NCBI GenBank assembly: GCA_965207945.1
Contig: OZ242303.1
Location: 186,001 to 250,000, forward strand
From: JAAOII01 sp965207945
Lineage (GTDB): Bacteria; Pseudomonadota; Gammaproteobacteria; CBDBNL01; JAAOII01
Length of the DNA stretch: 64,000 bases
Direction: 5' to 3'
The notes below the pieces were generated by a model. It had not been told where the DNA came from, ran no database searches, and saw nothing but the letters and a program-made list of their open reading frames with translations. How positions within the stretch are numbered: position 1 is the first letter of the stretch; each line of letters starts with the position of its first letter. Position numbers and translations under genes: made by a program. Below are positions 35,100 to 45,500 of the stretch, piece by piece.

Positions 35100-37652
35100 T
35101 TAGGGGCTGGACACCTTCAATCGTCTCCTTTGACTCAACCAGATTAAACCTAATAGGAGAAAAGCCGGTATAAAGAAGAGCTCGGGGGGCGGTGTTTGCC
35201 GCTTGAGTTGTACATTCACAATTTCCCAGCCAAAATCTATGCCAGCGTTTGAAGCTGGAGTGCCAAAATCAACAAGTCCGGATTGTGGTAATTCGCCATT
35301 CATATCCAGTGATAAGCCAGTGGAGCCAATCCTCTCTTGTGCGTTTCCTTCTGAAGGTAATGACAGCAGGACAGTTTTCTCTATCAGCTCTCCTGCAAGA
35401 TTTCTTCCACGCACCTTAATTCGTAAGTCCTCTTTAACACGGTATTCATCCACCAAAATATTAATGTCCGAGCCAGGATGATATTCGTAGGGATGAATTA
35501 CTTGGTCCATCCAAAAATTAGGACGAAACAAAGTGAAGGTTACTAATAATAACCCAAGTGTTTCCCACCATTTGCATTTAGTTAGCCAAAATGCCTGAGT
35601 TGCAGCCGCAAAGGTTAGCATTGCCACCACCGCGGAAAAAATCACCAATAATAATTCAAAAATATTGTCAATATCTATTAATAAAAGCTCGGTGTTAAAT
35701 ATGAACATAAAGGGTAAAATAGCCGTCCGAATATCATAAGTAAAACCCTGGAGACCAGTTTTTATAGGGTCACTTCTTGCTATAGCAGAGGCGGCAAATG
35801 CTGCCAGTCCTACTGGAGGAGTATCGTCTGCAAGAATACCAAAATAAAACACAAACATGTGCACTGCAATTAATGGAACAATTAAATCATTCTGCGCGCC
35901 AAGTTCAACTATAACCGGCGCCATCAATGCTGATACAACTATGTAGTTGGCAGTAGTGGGTAATCCCATTCCCAAAACTAAACAGGTAATTGCAGTAAGA
36001 ATTAAGATTAGAATAAGATTTCCTCCAGACATAAGCTCTACCAGTGATATCATCACATCGCCTATACCAGTGAGAGTGACTGTGCCAACGATGATGCCAG
36101 CAGTTGCGGTGGCAACCCCTATGCCCACCATGTTGCGCGCTCCAAGTATCATACCTTCCACTAAATCTCGCCAGCCATGAAGCAAATGAGGCACAAGGTT
36201 TTTACTGCCCCTTATTAATGCTGATAAAGGACGATGGGTTAGTAGAATAAAAATCATAAAGCACATCCCGTAGAAGACCGATAGCCCAGGAGATAGCCGT
36301 TCTACTGCCAAGCACCATATAAGGACTATAACGGGCAATAAGTAATAAATCCCTGCTTTGAATGTAGGACCTGGTTGTGGTATATGACTTATGGTTTTTG
36401 ACCAATCATCTTTTTCTAAATCTGGGAAACGCGCCGAGTAAACAACTGCCGCTATATAAGTTATTACGGTTGCTAATCCTATAATGTAAAGGGAGTAGTC
36501 AGGCGCAACCACTTTTATCCAGCCTATGCCGTAATAAACTGCGAAACTTAGGACTCCAAAAGAGACAATGAAAAAGGTTAGCCCGATTAAGAACTGGACT
36601 ATTTTTAGTGGTTCTTTGCGCGGCAGTCCCTTGAGGTCGCCTTTTACTGCTTCCAGATGCACTATGTATATCAGCGCAATATAGGAAATAAGAGCTGGTA
36701 GAATTGCATGCTTAATAACTTCTATATATGGGATATTGACATATTCCACCATTAAAAATGCTGCGGCTCCCATTATGGGGGGAGTAAGTTGTCCGTTGGT
36801 TGAAGCAGCCACTTCAACTGCTCCCGCTTTGTGAGCAGGGAAGCCAACCTTCTTCATTACTGGAATGGTGAAGTTGCCAGTGGTTACTACATTGGCAATT
36901 GAAGAACCTGAAATAATACCGCTTAGCCCTGAAGAGACAACTGCGGCTTTGGCTGGACCACCACGCATGTGTCCGAGTAGAGAAAATGCAATCTTTATAA
37001 AATAGTTGCCAGCGCCAGCCCTTTCCATCATTGCGCCGAACAAGACAAATAAGAAGACAAAACTAGTGGATACGCCTAACGCCACACCAAATACCCCTTC
37101 GGTAGTTAACCATTGATGTGAAAGCAGCTTGTTTAGTGATGCGCCTTTGTGAGCTATGATGTCTGGCATATAGGCACCGCCAAGAGCATAGAGAAGAAAT
37201 ATGCAGGCGATGGTTACCAGAGCAGGACCAAGAGATCTTCTTGCTGCCTCTAACATTATGAGTAGCCCACCCACTGCAAAAATCTTGTCTGCTAAAGTGG
37301 GAGCGCCAGCGCGATCTGCAATCTGGGCATAGAACACAAAAATATAAAGGGCGCAGAATGAACCAATAATCGCTAACCCCCAATCTACAATCGGCACTCG
37401 TTTAGAGCCAATCTTTGAAGTGAAACCAAATCCTACGAATGCCAAGAATATTGAGAAAGCAAGATGGATAGAACGGGCTTCTGTGTCATTAATCTTGCCT
37501 ATATTAAGGATAAAAGGTAAAGGTGAAGCATACCATAGTTGAAAAGCTGACCATAATATGCAGCCAATGGTAAAAATTTTAAGGGCTGCGCCGCTAAGAG
37601 TGCGGTTACCTGTTTCGGATAATAGTTCCTTGCTTGATGTTTGTGTGTCCAT
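35100..37652 (-). CDS. TRAP transporter fused permease (DctQM-type, TAXI class) with DUF3394 tail
   Basis: An 850-residue inner-membrane protein that fuses the small (4 TM) and large (12 TM) subunits of a TRAP secondary transporter, as in TAXI-class systems. Visible are GGPAKAAVVSSGLSGIISGSSIANVVTTGNFTIP and LGMGLPTTANYIVVSALMAPV, typical of the large subunit. A periplasmic beta-rich C-terminal domain (DUF3394-like, VKEDLRIKVRGRNLAGE) and a final hydrophobic anchor followed by QRRRLK complete it. Such systems take up organic acids or amino acids using a TAXI solute-binding protein. No such gene is beside it, so the partner must be elsewhere. It is divergent from grpE. Confidence 0.92.
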   Translation of the reverse strand: MDTQTSSKELLSETGNRTLSGAALKIFTIGCILWSAFQLWYASPLPFILNIGKINDTEARSIHLAFSIFLAFVGFGFTSKIGSKRVPIVDWGLAIIGSFCALYIFVFYAQIADRAGAPTLADKIFAVGGLLIMLEAARRSLGPALVTIACIFLLYALGGAYMPDIIAHKGASLNKLLSHQWLTTEGVFGVALGVSTSFVFLFVLFGAMMERAGAGNYFIKIAFSLLGHMRGGPAKAAVVSSGLSGIISGSSIANVVTTGNFTIPVMKKVGFPAHKAGAVEVAASTNGQLTPPIMGAAAFLMVEYVNIPYIEVIKHAILPALISYIALIYIVHLEAVKGDLKGLPRKEPLKIVQFLIGLTFFIVSFGVLSFAVYYGIGWIKVVAPDYSLYIIGLATVITYIAAVVYSARFPDLEKDDWSKTISHIPQPGPTFKAGIYYLLPVIVLIWCLAVERLSPGLSVFYGMCFMIFILLTHRPLSALIRGSKNLVPHLLHGWRDLVEGMILGARNMVGIGVATATAGIIVGTVTLTGIGDVMISLVELMSGGNLILILILTAITCLVLGMGLPTTANYIVVSALMAPVIVELGAQNDLIVPLIAVHMFVFYFGILADDTPPVGLAAFAASAIARSDPIKTGLQGFTYDIRTAILPFMFIFNTELLLIDIDNIFELLLVIFSAVVAMLTFAAATQAFWLTKCKWWETLGLLLVTFTLFRPNFWMDQVIHPYEYHPGSDINILVDEYRVKEDLRIKVRGRNLAGELIEKTVLLSLPSEGNAQERIGSTGLSLDMNGELPQSGLVDFGTPASNAGIDFGWEIVNVQLKRQTPPPELFFIPAFLLLGLIWLSQRRRLKVSSP

Positions 37653-37807
37653 AGTTAATTCCTATTCGTTTATATAAATTACATTGTGGTTAATTTTATA
37701 CTGTGTTTGTTGAAAAAGTCCGTCTAATTTGATATTTTTTTGATTAACATTTTATACAATATATTAAGGTATATTATTTTAATATTAGAAATCTAGTGGA
37801 AAAACGT

Positions 37808-38428
37808 ATGAAAAATCAGGATGATAAAGGAAAGGGGGCAAAGGAAATAGAAGCAGAAGTTGCGAGCAAGGGGGCAGATAATAAACAACCACGCCCATCA
37901 AAGAAAAATGATGCTAATAAGACGCAAGAATTAATAGCTAATTTGCAGGAGTCAAAAGATGAAAATCTACGTTTGCAGGCGGAGATTCAAAATGCCCATA
38001 AGCGCTTTGCTCAGGAATTGATTAAGGCAAGGTCTTCTGGCACTGCGGAATTGGCATCTTCTTTGCTTGAAACTGTAGACAATTTAGAGAATGCATTATC
38101 CGCGTATAATCCAGAAAAAGGAGGGGAGGCAGGGGATAAAGAAACGCAAGTAAAAAAATCCGCAGAAGCATCCGCGGAAAAATCCGCAGAATCATCAATG
38201 CATCAAGGAGTTGAACTAACTTATCAAACCCTATTAGATGTTCTTAAGAGATTCAACATAAAAGAACTAAACCCGCTTGGAGATAAATTTAACCCTGAGT
38301 ATCATGAGGCATTATCTAAAGTTAAGGTGCCAGGTAAAGAAAGTGGGAGCATAATAGTAGTTATTCAAAAAGGGTATATGATTGAAAATCGCTTATTGCG
38401 CGCCGCCAAGGTTCAGGTGGCAGAATAG
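37808..38428 (+). CDS. grpE: Nucleotide exchange factor GrpE
   Basis: Releases ADP from DnaK to reset the chaperone cycle. A charged N-terminal region leads into the long coiled coil (ENLRLQAEIQNAHKRFAQELIKARSSG) and the four-helix and beta-wing parts (LLDVLKRFNIKELNPLGDKFNPEYHEALSKV, IVVIQKGYMIENRLLRAAKVQVAE). Between them is an unusual insert of about 28 residues rich in Lys, Ser, Ala and Glu. It includes KKSAEASAEKSAESS, derived from a short tandem repeat. A GTG at 37796 would add four residues; the ATG at 37808 is preferred because GTGGA there could act as a weak ribosome site. dnaK is not adjacent. Confidence 0.93.
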   Translation: MKNQDDKGKGAKEIEAEVASKGADNKQPRPSKKNDANKTQELIANLQESKDENLRLQAEIQNAHKRFAQELIKARSSGTAELASSLLETVDNLENALSAYNPEKGGEAGDKETQVKKSAEASAEKSAESSMHQGVELTYQTLLDVLKRFNIKELNPLGDKFNPEYHEALSKVKVPGKESGSIIVVIQKGYMIENRLLRAAKVQVAE

Positions 38429-38437
38429 ATAACTTTA

Positions 38438-38505
38438 TTTAATTCCAGGGGTTTAATTCCCTGGAGTTTAATTTCCGGGGTTTAATTACTGGGGCTTAAT
38501 TTTGG
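38438..38505. repeat. Tandem array of 14-15 bp TTTAATT units
   Basis: Units start at 38438, 38452, 38467, 38481 and 38496 (partial). Each begins TTTAATT, or TTAATTT in the last, followed by a CC/GG-rich half such as CCAGGGG, CCCTGGAG, TCCGGGG and ACTGGGGC. The array fills the whole gap between grpE and the convergent hydrolase gene and runs into the hydrolase stop. Confidence 0.8.
38443..38466 (+). terminator. Rho-independent terminator after grpE
   Basis: TTCCAGGG (38443-38450) pairs with CCCTGGAG (38459-38466) around the loop GTTTAATT, with one wobble at the base. TTTAATTT follows. The hairpin is made from two units of the local tandem repeat. Confidence 0.6.
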
Positions 38506-39338
38506 TTTGCGTGTGCCAATGCTTTGTTTATAGTTTCTTTGACATGTTCAACTGAGTTCCAGGGTAAAAAATGATTTACCCCCTCTAAGACGGTTATGTC
38601 AAGTTTAGCATTTGTCATCTTCTCATTCATATAATCTACATTCTTTACTGAGACCAGGGGGTCTACTTCTCCTTGTAACACTACTACTGGGATTGTAATT
38701 TTTTGCCATAATGAGGGGAATACTTTTGATTCTTCAATCAGGGCTATAACTTCATCATTGGCTTTTCTTAGCCCACTAGGTAGTAGGTATATAAAGGGTG
38801 GATATTGTCCTACTTTTTGGATTGAGGGAGGATTATCTAAGTTAGGGCTCACCGAACCAGCTAAGATAACTATTGCCCCTATCTTATCTGGGTAAAGCGC
38901 TGCCATTATTGCGGCAAGGGTTCCGCCATAAGAATGACCAACTAAAATGGATTTCTGCCCTTTTTTATTGGTTCGTAAAAACTTCTCAAAGATCTCTGCC
39001 TGGCGCATTATAGGGAGGGCTTCCATCGGATCGCTGTCGCCAAAAGCGGGACGGTCTATGCTTAGATATTGCAGTCCTTGTGGGACATCTGTTATATATG
39101 TCGCCCAGGCGCCGCGATCACCTGGGGTGCCGTGCATAAAAATAACTCTTTGCCCATCCTGTTCTCCTTCTAAGTTATAGGTAATGGAACCACCTATATC
39201 ATTAGGTAATGGTAAAGAATAGACGGTTAAATCTTTCCAGCCCCTCTTATCTTTTTCACTTGGACCGGGGATGGAACATCCAGCAAGCAGTAAAGATGTT
39301 GTTATTGATAAAACTCTCAGGTATCTATTTTGTTTCAT
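38496..39338 (-). CDS. Alpha/beta hydrolase lipoprotein
   Basis: About 280 residues. A lipobox signal peptide (TSLLLAGC) is followed by an alpha/beta-hydrolase domain. HGTPGDRGAW provides the oxyanion-hole loop and GHSYGG the nucleophile elbow serine. PVVVLQGEVDPLVSV carries the likely acid, and GVNHFLPW the catalytic histidine. The triad is therefore complete, but the substrate is unknown. A TTG nine bases upstream is in frame, but ATG at 39338 (MKQNRYLRVLS) gives a normal signal peptide. It would be anchored in the envelope, facing the periplasm. It is convergent with grpE and divergent from giant gene 3. Confidence 0.85.
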   Translation of the reverse strand: MKQNRYLRVLSITTSLLLAGCSIPGPSEKDKRGWKDLTVYSLPLPNDIGGSITYNLEGEQDGQRVIFMHGTPGDRGAWATYITDVPQGLQYLSIDRPAFGDSDPMEALPIMRQAEIFEKFLRTNKKGQKSILVGHSYGGTLAAIMAALYPDKIGAIVILAGSVSPNLDNPPSIQKVGQYPPFIYLLPSGLRKANDEVIALIEESKVFPSLWQKITIPVVVLQGEVDPLVSVKNVDYMNEKMTNAKLDITVLEGVNHFLPWNSVEHVKETINKALAHANQN

Positions 39339-39408
39339 ATTAATCAAAAATTGTCTTTGTATGAATGATTATACAAAATAATTGAAAACATGGATATTAT
39401 AGTAAAAT

Positions 39409-39439
39409 ATAAGTGTTACTGAAAAAAATAAGTGTTACT
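39409..39439. repeat. Direct 12-bp repeat upstream of giant gene 3
   Basis: ATAAGTGTTACT occurs at 39409-39420 and again at 39428-39439, 19 bp apart centre to centre. It lies in the intergenic region before the msrB-like fragment and giant gene 3. It could be paired protein binding sites or a small duplication. Confidence 0.55.
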
Positions 39440-39492
39440 TAAAGGAAGCTATGTGATGCGATAATAATTATGTAACTGAGTAAATAAATATA

Positions 39493-39591
39493 ATGACTAA
39501 TGGCAATAATAATGGTCGAATAAATAGAAAACAGTTAAAAGAAGAACTGAGTGATATGCAATATCATGTCACGCAAGAAGGAGGAACTTAA
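39493..39591 (+). pseudogene. msrB: msrB 5' fragment overlapping the start of giant gene 3
   Basis: A 32-codon reading frame starts at an ATG and ends in TAA. Its residues 14-32 (QLKEELSDMQYHVTQEGGT) read like the N-terminus of peptide methionine sulfoxide reductase B; E. coli MsrB has [20 protein letters not shown] at the same place. Similarity stops at the Thr codon. The catalytic domain, zinc cysteines and active-site Cys are all missing. The presumed start codon of giant gene 3 (ATG at 39566) lies inside this fragment in another frame. The simplest reading is that a recombination joined the giant gene to the truncated front of msrB. The similarity is short, so caution is needed. Confidence 0.65.
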
Positions 39592-42500
39592 AAACTCTTT
39601 AGCGGTGAGTATTATAAAAACGTTACTTATTCATAGCTTTAGATTGCTCATCATCGGGCTTTGTTTTGTTGGGCTGATTGCTTGTGAGAAAAAATCTTTT
39701 GTAAATGATATTACTTTTCCACCAATCATAGTTGATAAGGATAGAGATGGATTAATTGAAATTCACTCGTTAGATAAACTTTTTTCCATGGCAAGTGATC
39801 TTGACGGTAATGGAATTCCTGACCACTCTGTGCATAATAAAAATCCCACTTTGGAGTTATCGGGATGCCCTGTTGGTTGTTTTGGTTACGAGCTTGATCG
39901 CTCACTTGATTTTAGTGACTCGCAGAGTTATGAGGAGGAAATTGTTAACCAAGCTTGGATAAGCGCAGCGGGATGGCAGCCCATTGGTAGCGCGGACAAT
40001 CCTTGGCGAGCAACATTTGAAGGTAATGGTTTTACGATTAGCCATTTATTTATAAATAACGGTTCGGGGGCTGATATTGGATTGTTTGGAGTGGTGCAGT
40101 CAGCAACTCTTCGCAATATAAATATGAATTTTGCTTTTGTCAATGCTTCTTCGCGAGGGGGTGCATTGGTAGGAGTTAGTGATAGCAGTTCTATTAGTCA
40201 AATCAATATCGCCGCTGATATTGTAGGTAGTGATACTTTAGGGGGTATTGTAGGCATTAACCGCGGCAACATAACAGCAGCTAATTTTGCTGGCTCCATA
40301 ACAAAGGATGGTGTAATTTCTTCTAAACTTGACGGCAGAACGCTTGGTGGTATTGCTGGAATTAATTACGAACAGATAAACCGTTCTTCTTTTGTTGGCG
40401 TAATATCTGGTTCAAACAATATTGGAGGGATTACTGGAATTAATAAGGGAAGAATAATTTCTTCTTTTGCTAACGCTGGTTTTTTCACCAATTCAATTGT
40501 AGGGGGTATAAGCGGGGTGAATGATGGATTGATTATTGCTTCGTATTCGCATGCATTAATTGGTTGTGATGAGGAGGCGGGTGGCTTAGTGGGAGTAAAT
40601 AATATTGGCGCTTCTATTATTGCTTCTTATGCTAGTGGTAGAATTAGATGCGATAGTCGTTCAGGTGGATTGGTGGGAATGAATAATGGCAGCATGTTAT
40701 CATCTTATTCCACCGTTTCTGTTAGCGGAACTCATTCTGGCGGGATAGCATCTGTTAATGAAAAAAATATAGAGGCAATCTACACACTAACACCCTTATA
40801 TAGTAACAGTTCAGGAGGGTTAGTGGATGCTAATCTTAAGGCAGCCAAGATACAGGATAGCTATTGGGGCGAAGAAGCTGATACATTTAAAGGAGATGTT
40901 GGACACTTAAATGAAGGAAACTTGTCGGGATCTCACAAATTAACCATCGAAAAATTGAAAGGTTGCGCTTTAGGTGGGGCTAGTTTGGATACTGCAAATC
41001 CTGATTTGTGCGGCGAAGACAAAGTTTTTCTGTCACGTTCTTGGAGCAATAAATCTTATGAAGATATAACTTATGGCTGGGATTTTGGAAATGCTAGTGA
41101 GTATCCGCTTCTTCGTGTCGGCAATCAAGTAGAGCCCTCTATTTTGCCTATAGATGTGTCTTCAAAATGTAAGCTGGAAAATAATTGTCCGCCAACAATT
41201 CATCCTATTGGCGATATCAGCATATCAAAGAGTACCTTTGTTTATATAACCTTGTTGGGGATTAGTGATGGCGGTAATTACATACAGCAGTTAAATTTTA
41301 GCATTACTGCCGATAATACTACACTCTTTCCAAACCCTTTCTCTCTTGCTTATGAGCAGAGGAGAACCTCCGCAACTCTTGAAATACGTCCACGGCATAA
41401 TAGGGTTGGTTCCTCGCTTATTACCATCAATGTTACAGATAAAGATGGTAGCACTGCTGTTAGTTTTAGAGTTAATGTTTTAGAAGTTAATGGTACTGAT
41501 ACCGATAATTTTATATCTATTCCTGCCCCTCCAATAACCATAGTTGATGAGGATAGAGATGGATTAATTGAAATTCACTCGTTAGATAAACTTTTTTCCA
41601 TGACAAGCGATCTTGACGGTAATGGAATTCCCGACCACTCTGTGCATAATAAAAATGCCACTTTTGAGTTATCGGGATGCCCTGTTGGTTGTTTTGGTTA
41701 CGAACTTAATCGCTCACTTGATTTTAGGGACTCGCGGAGTTATGAGGGGGGGATTGTAAACCAAACTTGGATAAGTACAGCGGGATGGCAGCCCATTGGC
41801 AGTGCTGACAATCCTTGGCGAGCAACATTTGAAGGTAATGGTTTTACGATTAACCATTTATTTATAAATCAAGGTTCGGCAGCTGATATTGGATTATTTG
41901 GAGTGGTGAATTCATCAACCATTCACAATATAAATATGAATTTTGCTTTTGTCAATGCTTCCTTGCGAGGGGGCGCATTGGTGGGAGTTAGTTACAATAG
42001 TTCTATTAGTCAAATCAATATTGCCGCTGATATTGCAGGCAATAATACTTTAGGAGGTATTGTAGGCATTAACCGAGGTAACATAACAGAAGTTAGTTTT
42101 GCTGGCTCCATAACAAGGGATGGTGTAATTTCTCCCAAACTTGACGGTAGAATACTTGGCGGTATTGCTGGAATTAATTATGGGCAGATAAATAGTTCTT
42201 CTTTTGCTGGCATAATATCTGGATCAAAAGATATTGGTGGTATTGCTGGAGTCAATAAAGGAAAAATAATTTCTTCTTTTGCTAATGCTGGTTTTTTTAC
42301 CAATTCAATTGTAGGAGGTGTAAGCGGGGTGAATGATGGATTGATTATTGCTTCGTATTCGCATGCATTAATTGGTTGTGATGAAGGGGCGGGCGGATTA
42401 GTAGGAGTAAATAATCTTGATGCTTCTATTATTGCTTCTTATGCTAGTGGCAGAATTAGATGCGATAGTCGTTCAGGCGGATTGGTGGGAATGAATAATG

Positions 42501-45500
42501 GCAGTATGTTAACATCTTATTCCACCGTTTCTGTTAGTGGAACTCATTCTGGCGGGATAGCATCTGTTAATGAAAAAAATATAGAGGGAATCTACACACT
42601 AACTCCTTTATATAGTGACATATCAGGAGGGTTAGTGGAAGATAATCTTATGGGAGCTAAGATACAGGATAGCTATTGGGGCGAAGAAGCTGATACATTT
42701 AAAGGAGATGTTGGACACTTAAATGAAGGAAGCTTGTTGGGATCTCATAAATTAAAAACCGAAAAATTGAAAGGATGCGCTTTAGGTGGAAGTAGGTTAG
42801 CTACTGCAAATATTTCTTTGATGTGTGATGATGTTTTTCCATCACGTTCTTGGGGCAATAACTCTTATGAAAATATAAATTATGGCTGGGATTTTGGAAA
42901 TGCTAGTGAGTATCCGCTTCTTCGTGTCAGCAATCAAGTAGAGTCCTCTATTTTGCCTATAGATGTGTCTTCAAAATGTAAGCTGGAAAATAATTGTCCG
43001 CCAACAATTCATCCTATTGGCGATATCAGCATATCACAGAGTACCTTTGTTAATATAACCTTGTTGGGGATTAGTGATGGCGGTGATTACACGCAGCAGT
43101 TAAATTTTAGCATTACTGCTGATAATCTTATACTTTTTCCTAACCCTTTATCTTTTGCTTATGAGCCGGGGAGTAGCTCCGCAACTCTTGAAATACGTCC
43201 ACGGCATAATAGGGTTGGTTCCTCACTTATTACCATCAATGTTACAGATAAAGATGGTAGTACTATTGTTAGTTTTCGGGTTAATGTTTTAGGATTTAAT
43301 GAGCCCCCTTCTTTTGATATATTAATGATTAATGCGAACGATAGTAATGCAATTGTTCAATTAGTTAATATATCAAATGGAGATGACTTGATGGCAACCG
43401 AGGCAGGTGACGATTTAACATTTACTCTCACTCAAATTACGCCTGGTTTAATTACGGATTATTCATTCACTCCAATTAATCAACGTAGTTCTAACCTTAC
43501 TCTTATATATAACAGAAGGGCTTTTGATGATGCAATTTTTGCAATAAATATAACTGATTATGCTATTAGTACTCATAAGAATATTTCTATTAATATAGCT
43601 CCAGGTTTTGTCGGACTTCCTTATGTGTTTTCATTGCCGCATAATGCAACTAACCCACAGAATGTGGTTGGGACGCTCAATACCAGGGCATATAGTAGCC
43701 CGGTTAGATATCAGCTACAGGGGCAGGATGCTGATATTTTTATTGTTGGAGCAGTTAGTGGGGAAATAACATTAAATAGTTCGGCAGCTGCCCCACTCAA
43801 TATTGTTAAAGATGAATATCAAGTAACTGCTGTAGCAACCTCCGCACAAAACACCAGCGAAACCTATAATGCCACTGTCCTGATTCAAATCAATTTTGAT
43901 AATGATGCCGATGCCGATGGTTTTGTAAATAACTACGATGCCCTGCCTTTTAATTCTACAACTCATCTGGTGGGAAGAGGCGAACCATTAAACCCCTATG
44001 TGGTTTACACGGTTTATCAGCTGCAAGCAATGGCTGGAGTGGACCATACAGAAACCTTGCTTAATAGTTCAATATTTTCTAGTAATAACTGGCTATATGG
44101 AACAGATGAAGAGGAGCAGTTTGGCAAACACTATGCTCTAGGTGGCGATATTCAGGCAGCCGCAACCCGCTCTTGGCGCTCTAATGTAACTGGCGGAGTG
44201 CAAGGTTTCACGCCAATAGGGAAGTGTGTAAGTGTGACGATATATTGTAGAACTGTTACTGATACCATACCTTTTACTGGTTCTTTTGTTGGGCGCGGTT
44301 ATACAATTCACGACCTTTTTATACAACGTCAAGATACAGATGCAAGAGGCAGAGGAGTAGCTCTTTTTGGAGTAATACACGCAACCAATATAACTTCAGT
44401 CAACCTTGTTGGAGTAGATATAGCAGGTAATCGTAGTAGCGCTTCTTTGGTGGGAGTTTTATTTGGCAGAAGTAGAATAGATTCTGTTCGCGCTAGTGGT
44501 TCGGTTCAGGGGACGGGCATGAATTGTGGCGGTTTAGTGGGGTTACAAGAAGGGATTTCGTTTGGTTCTATGATAATCAACTCATCCGCTGAGGTTAATA
44601 TATTGTGTAATGATAATGGAGGGGGGCTGGTTGGTATTTTGCGCGGACATATTAGTTCTTCTTTTGCTAGTGGCAATGTAACCACTATGAATAGTGTCAG
44701 CGGAGGTTTGGTGGGACAAAGTGGTTTTAACGGTAACATCGCATTCTCTTATGCTACAGGCAGTGTTAGGGGAAGAGAAAAAGTTGGCGGGTTAGTGGGA
44801 GAATTAGGTGGGGTGGAAATTTCCTATTCTTATGCCACTGGCAATGTTGACGGCAGTGATCGAGTTGGGGGATTATTCGGTTATTTAATAGGTGATGTTG
44901 TTATAGCCAATAATGTATATGCCACTGGGAGCGTAACTGGCGAGAGCTCTGTGGGTGGTTTAGCTGGATATGTACAGAGATATCCGTTCAATGCTGTTTA
45001 CTCAATAGGTCAAGTCACAGGCGGGACAGATGCAGGTGGGCTAATAGGCGGATCGGGTATTTCTAACTTAGGCCAGCCAATTTTACCTAACTACTGGGAT
45101 ATTAGCACCAGCAAGCAAGAATCTTCTTGGGCTGGCATTGGGCTTAGGACTTCGCAACTACAAGGATGCGCTTGGGGCGGCAATGTCGTTAGTGGCGCGC
45201 CGTTAGATACCGACTGTTCATACCAAGGGCAAGAAATATTTCCAATTGACCAATGGAGTGGCAGCAGGAAAGGTGGCATTCAGAGTGGCTGGATTTTTTC
45301 TCCTGCGAATGAATACCCAACTCTTTATGCTTTTGACATCAGTCAAGGACAGCACTTGCTGCCTTCGGCGCAACAACAGTATTGTCAGCGAGAGTCAGAT
45401 AAATGCACGGCAGTTGCTTATAACTATGCCCCATTATTTTTGGCTGCGCCTTATTCGTTTAGCTTTCTGCCATTCAATATGAGCACAGGATTTTTTATCG

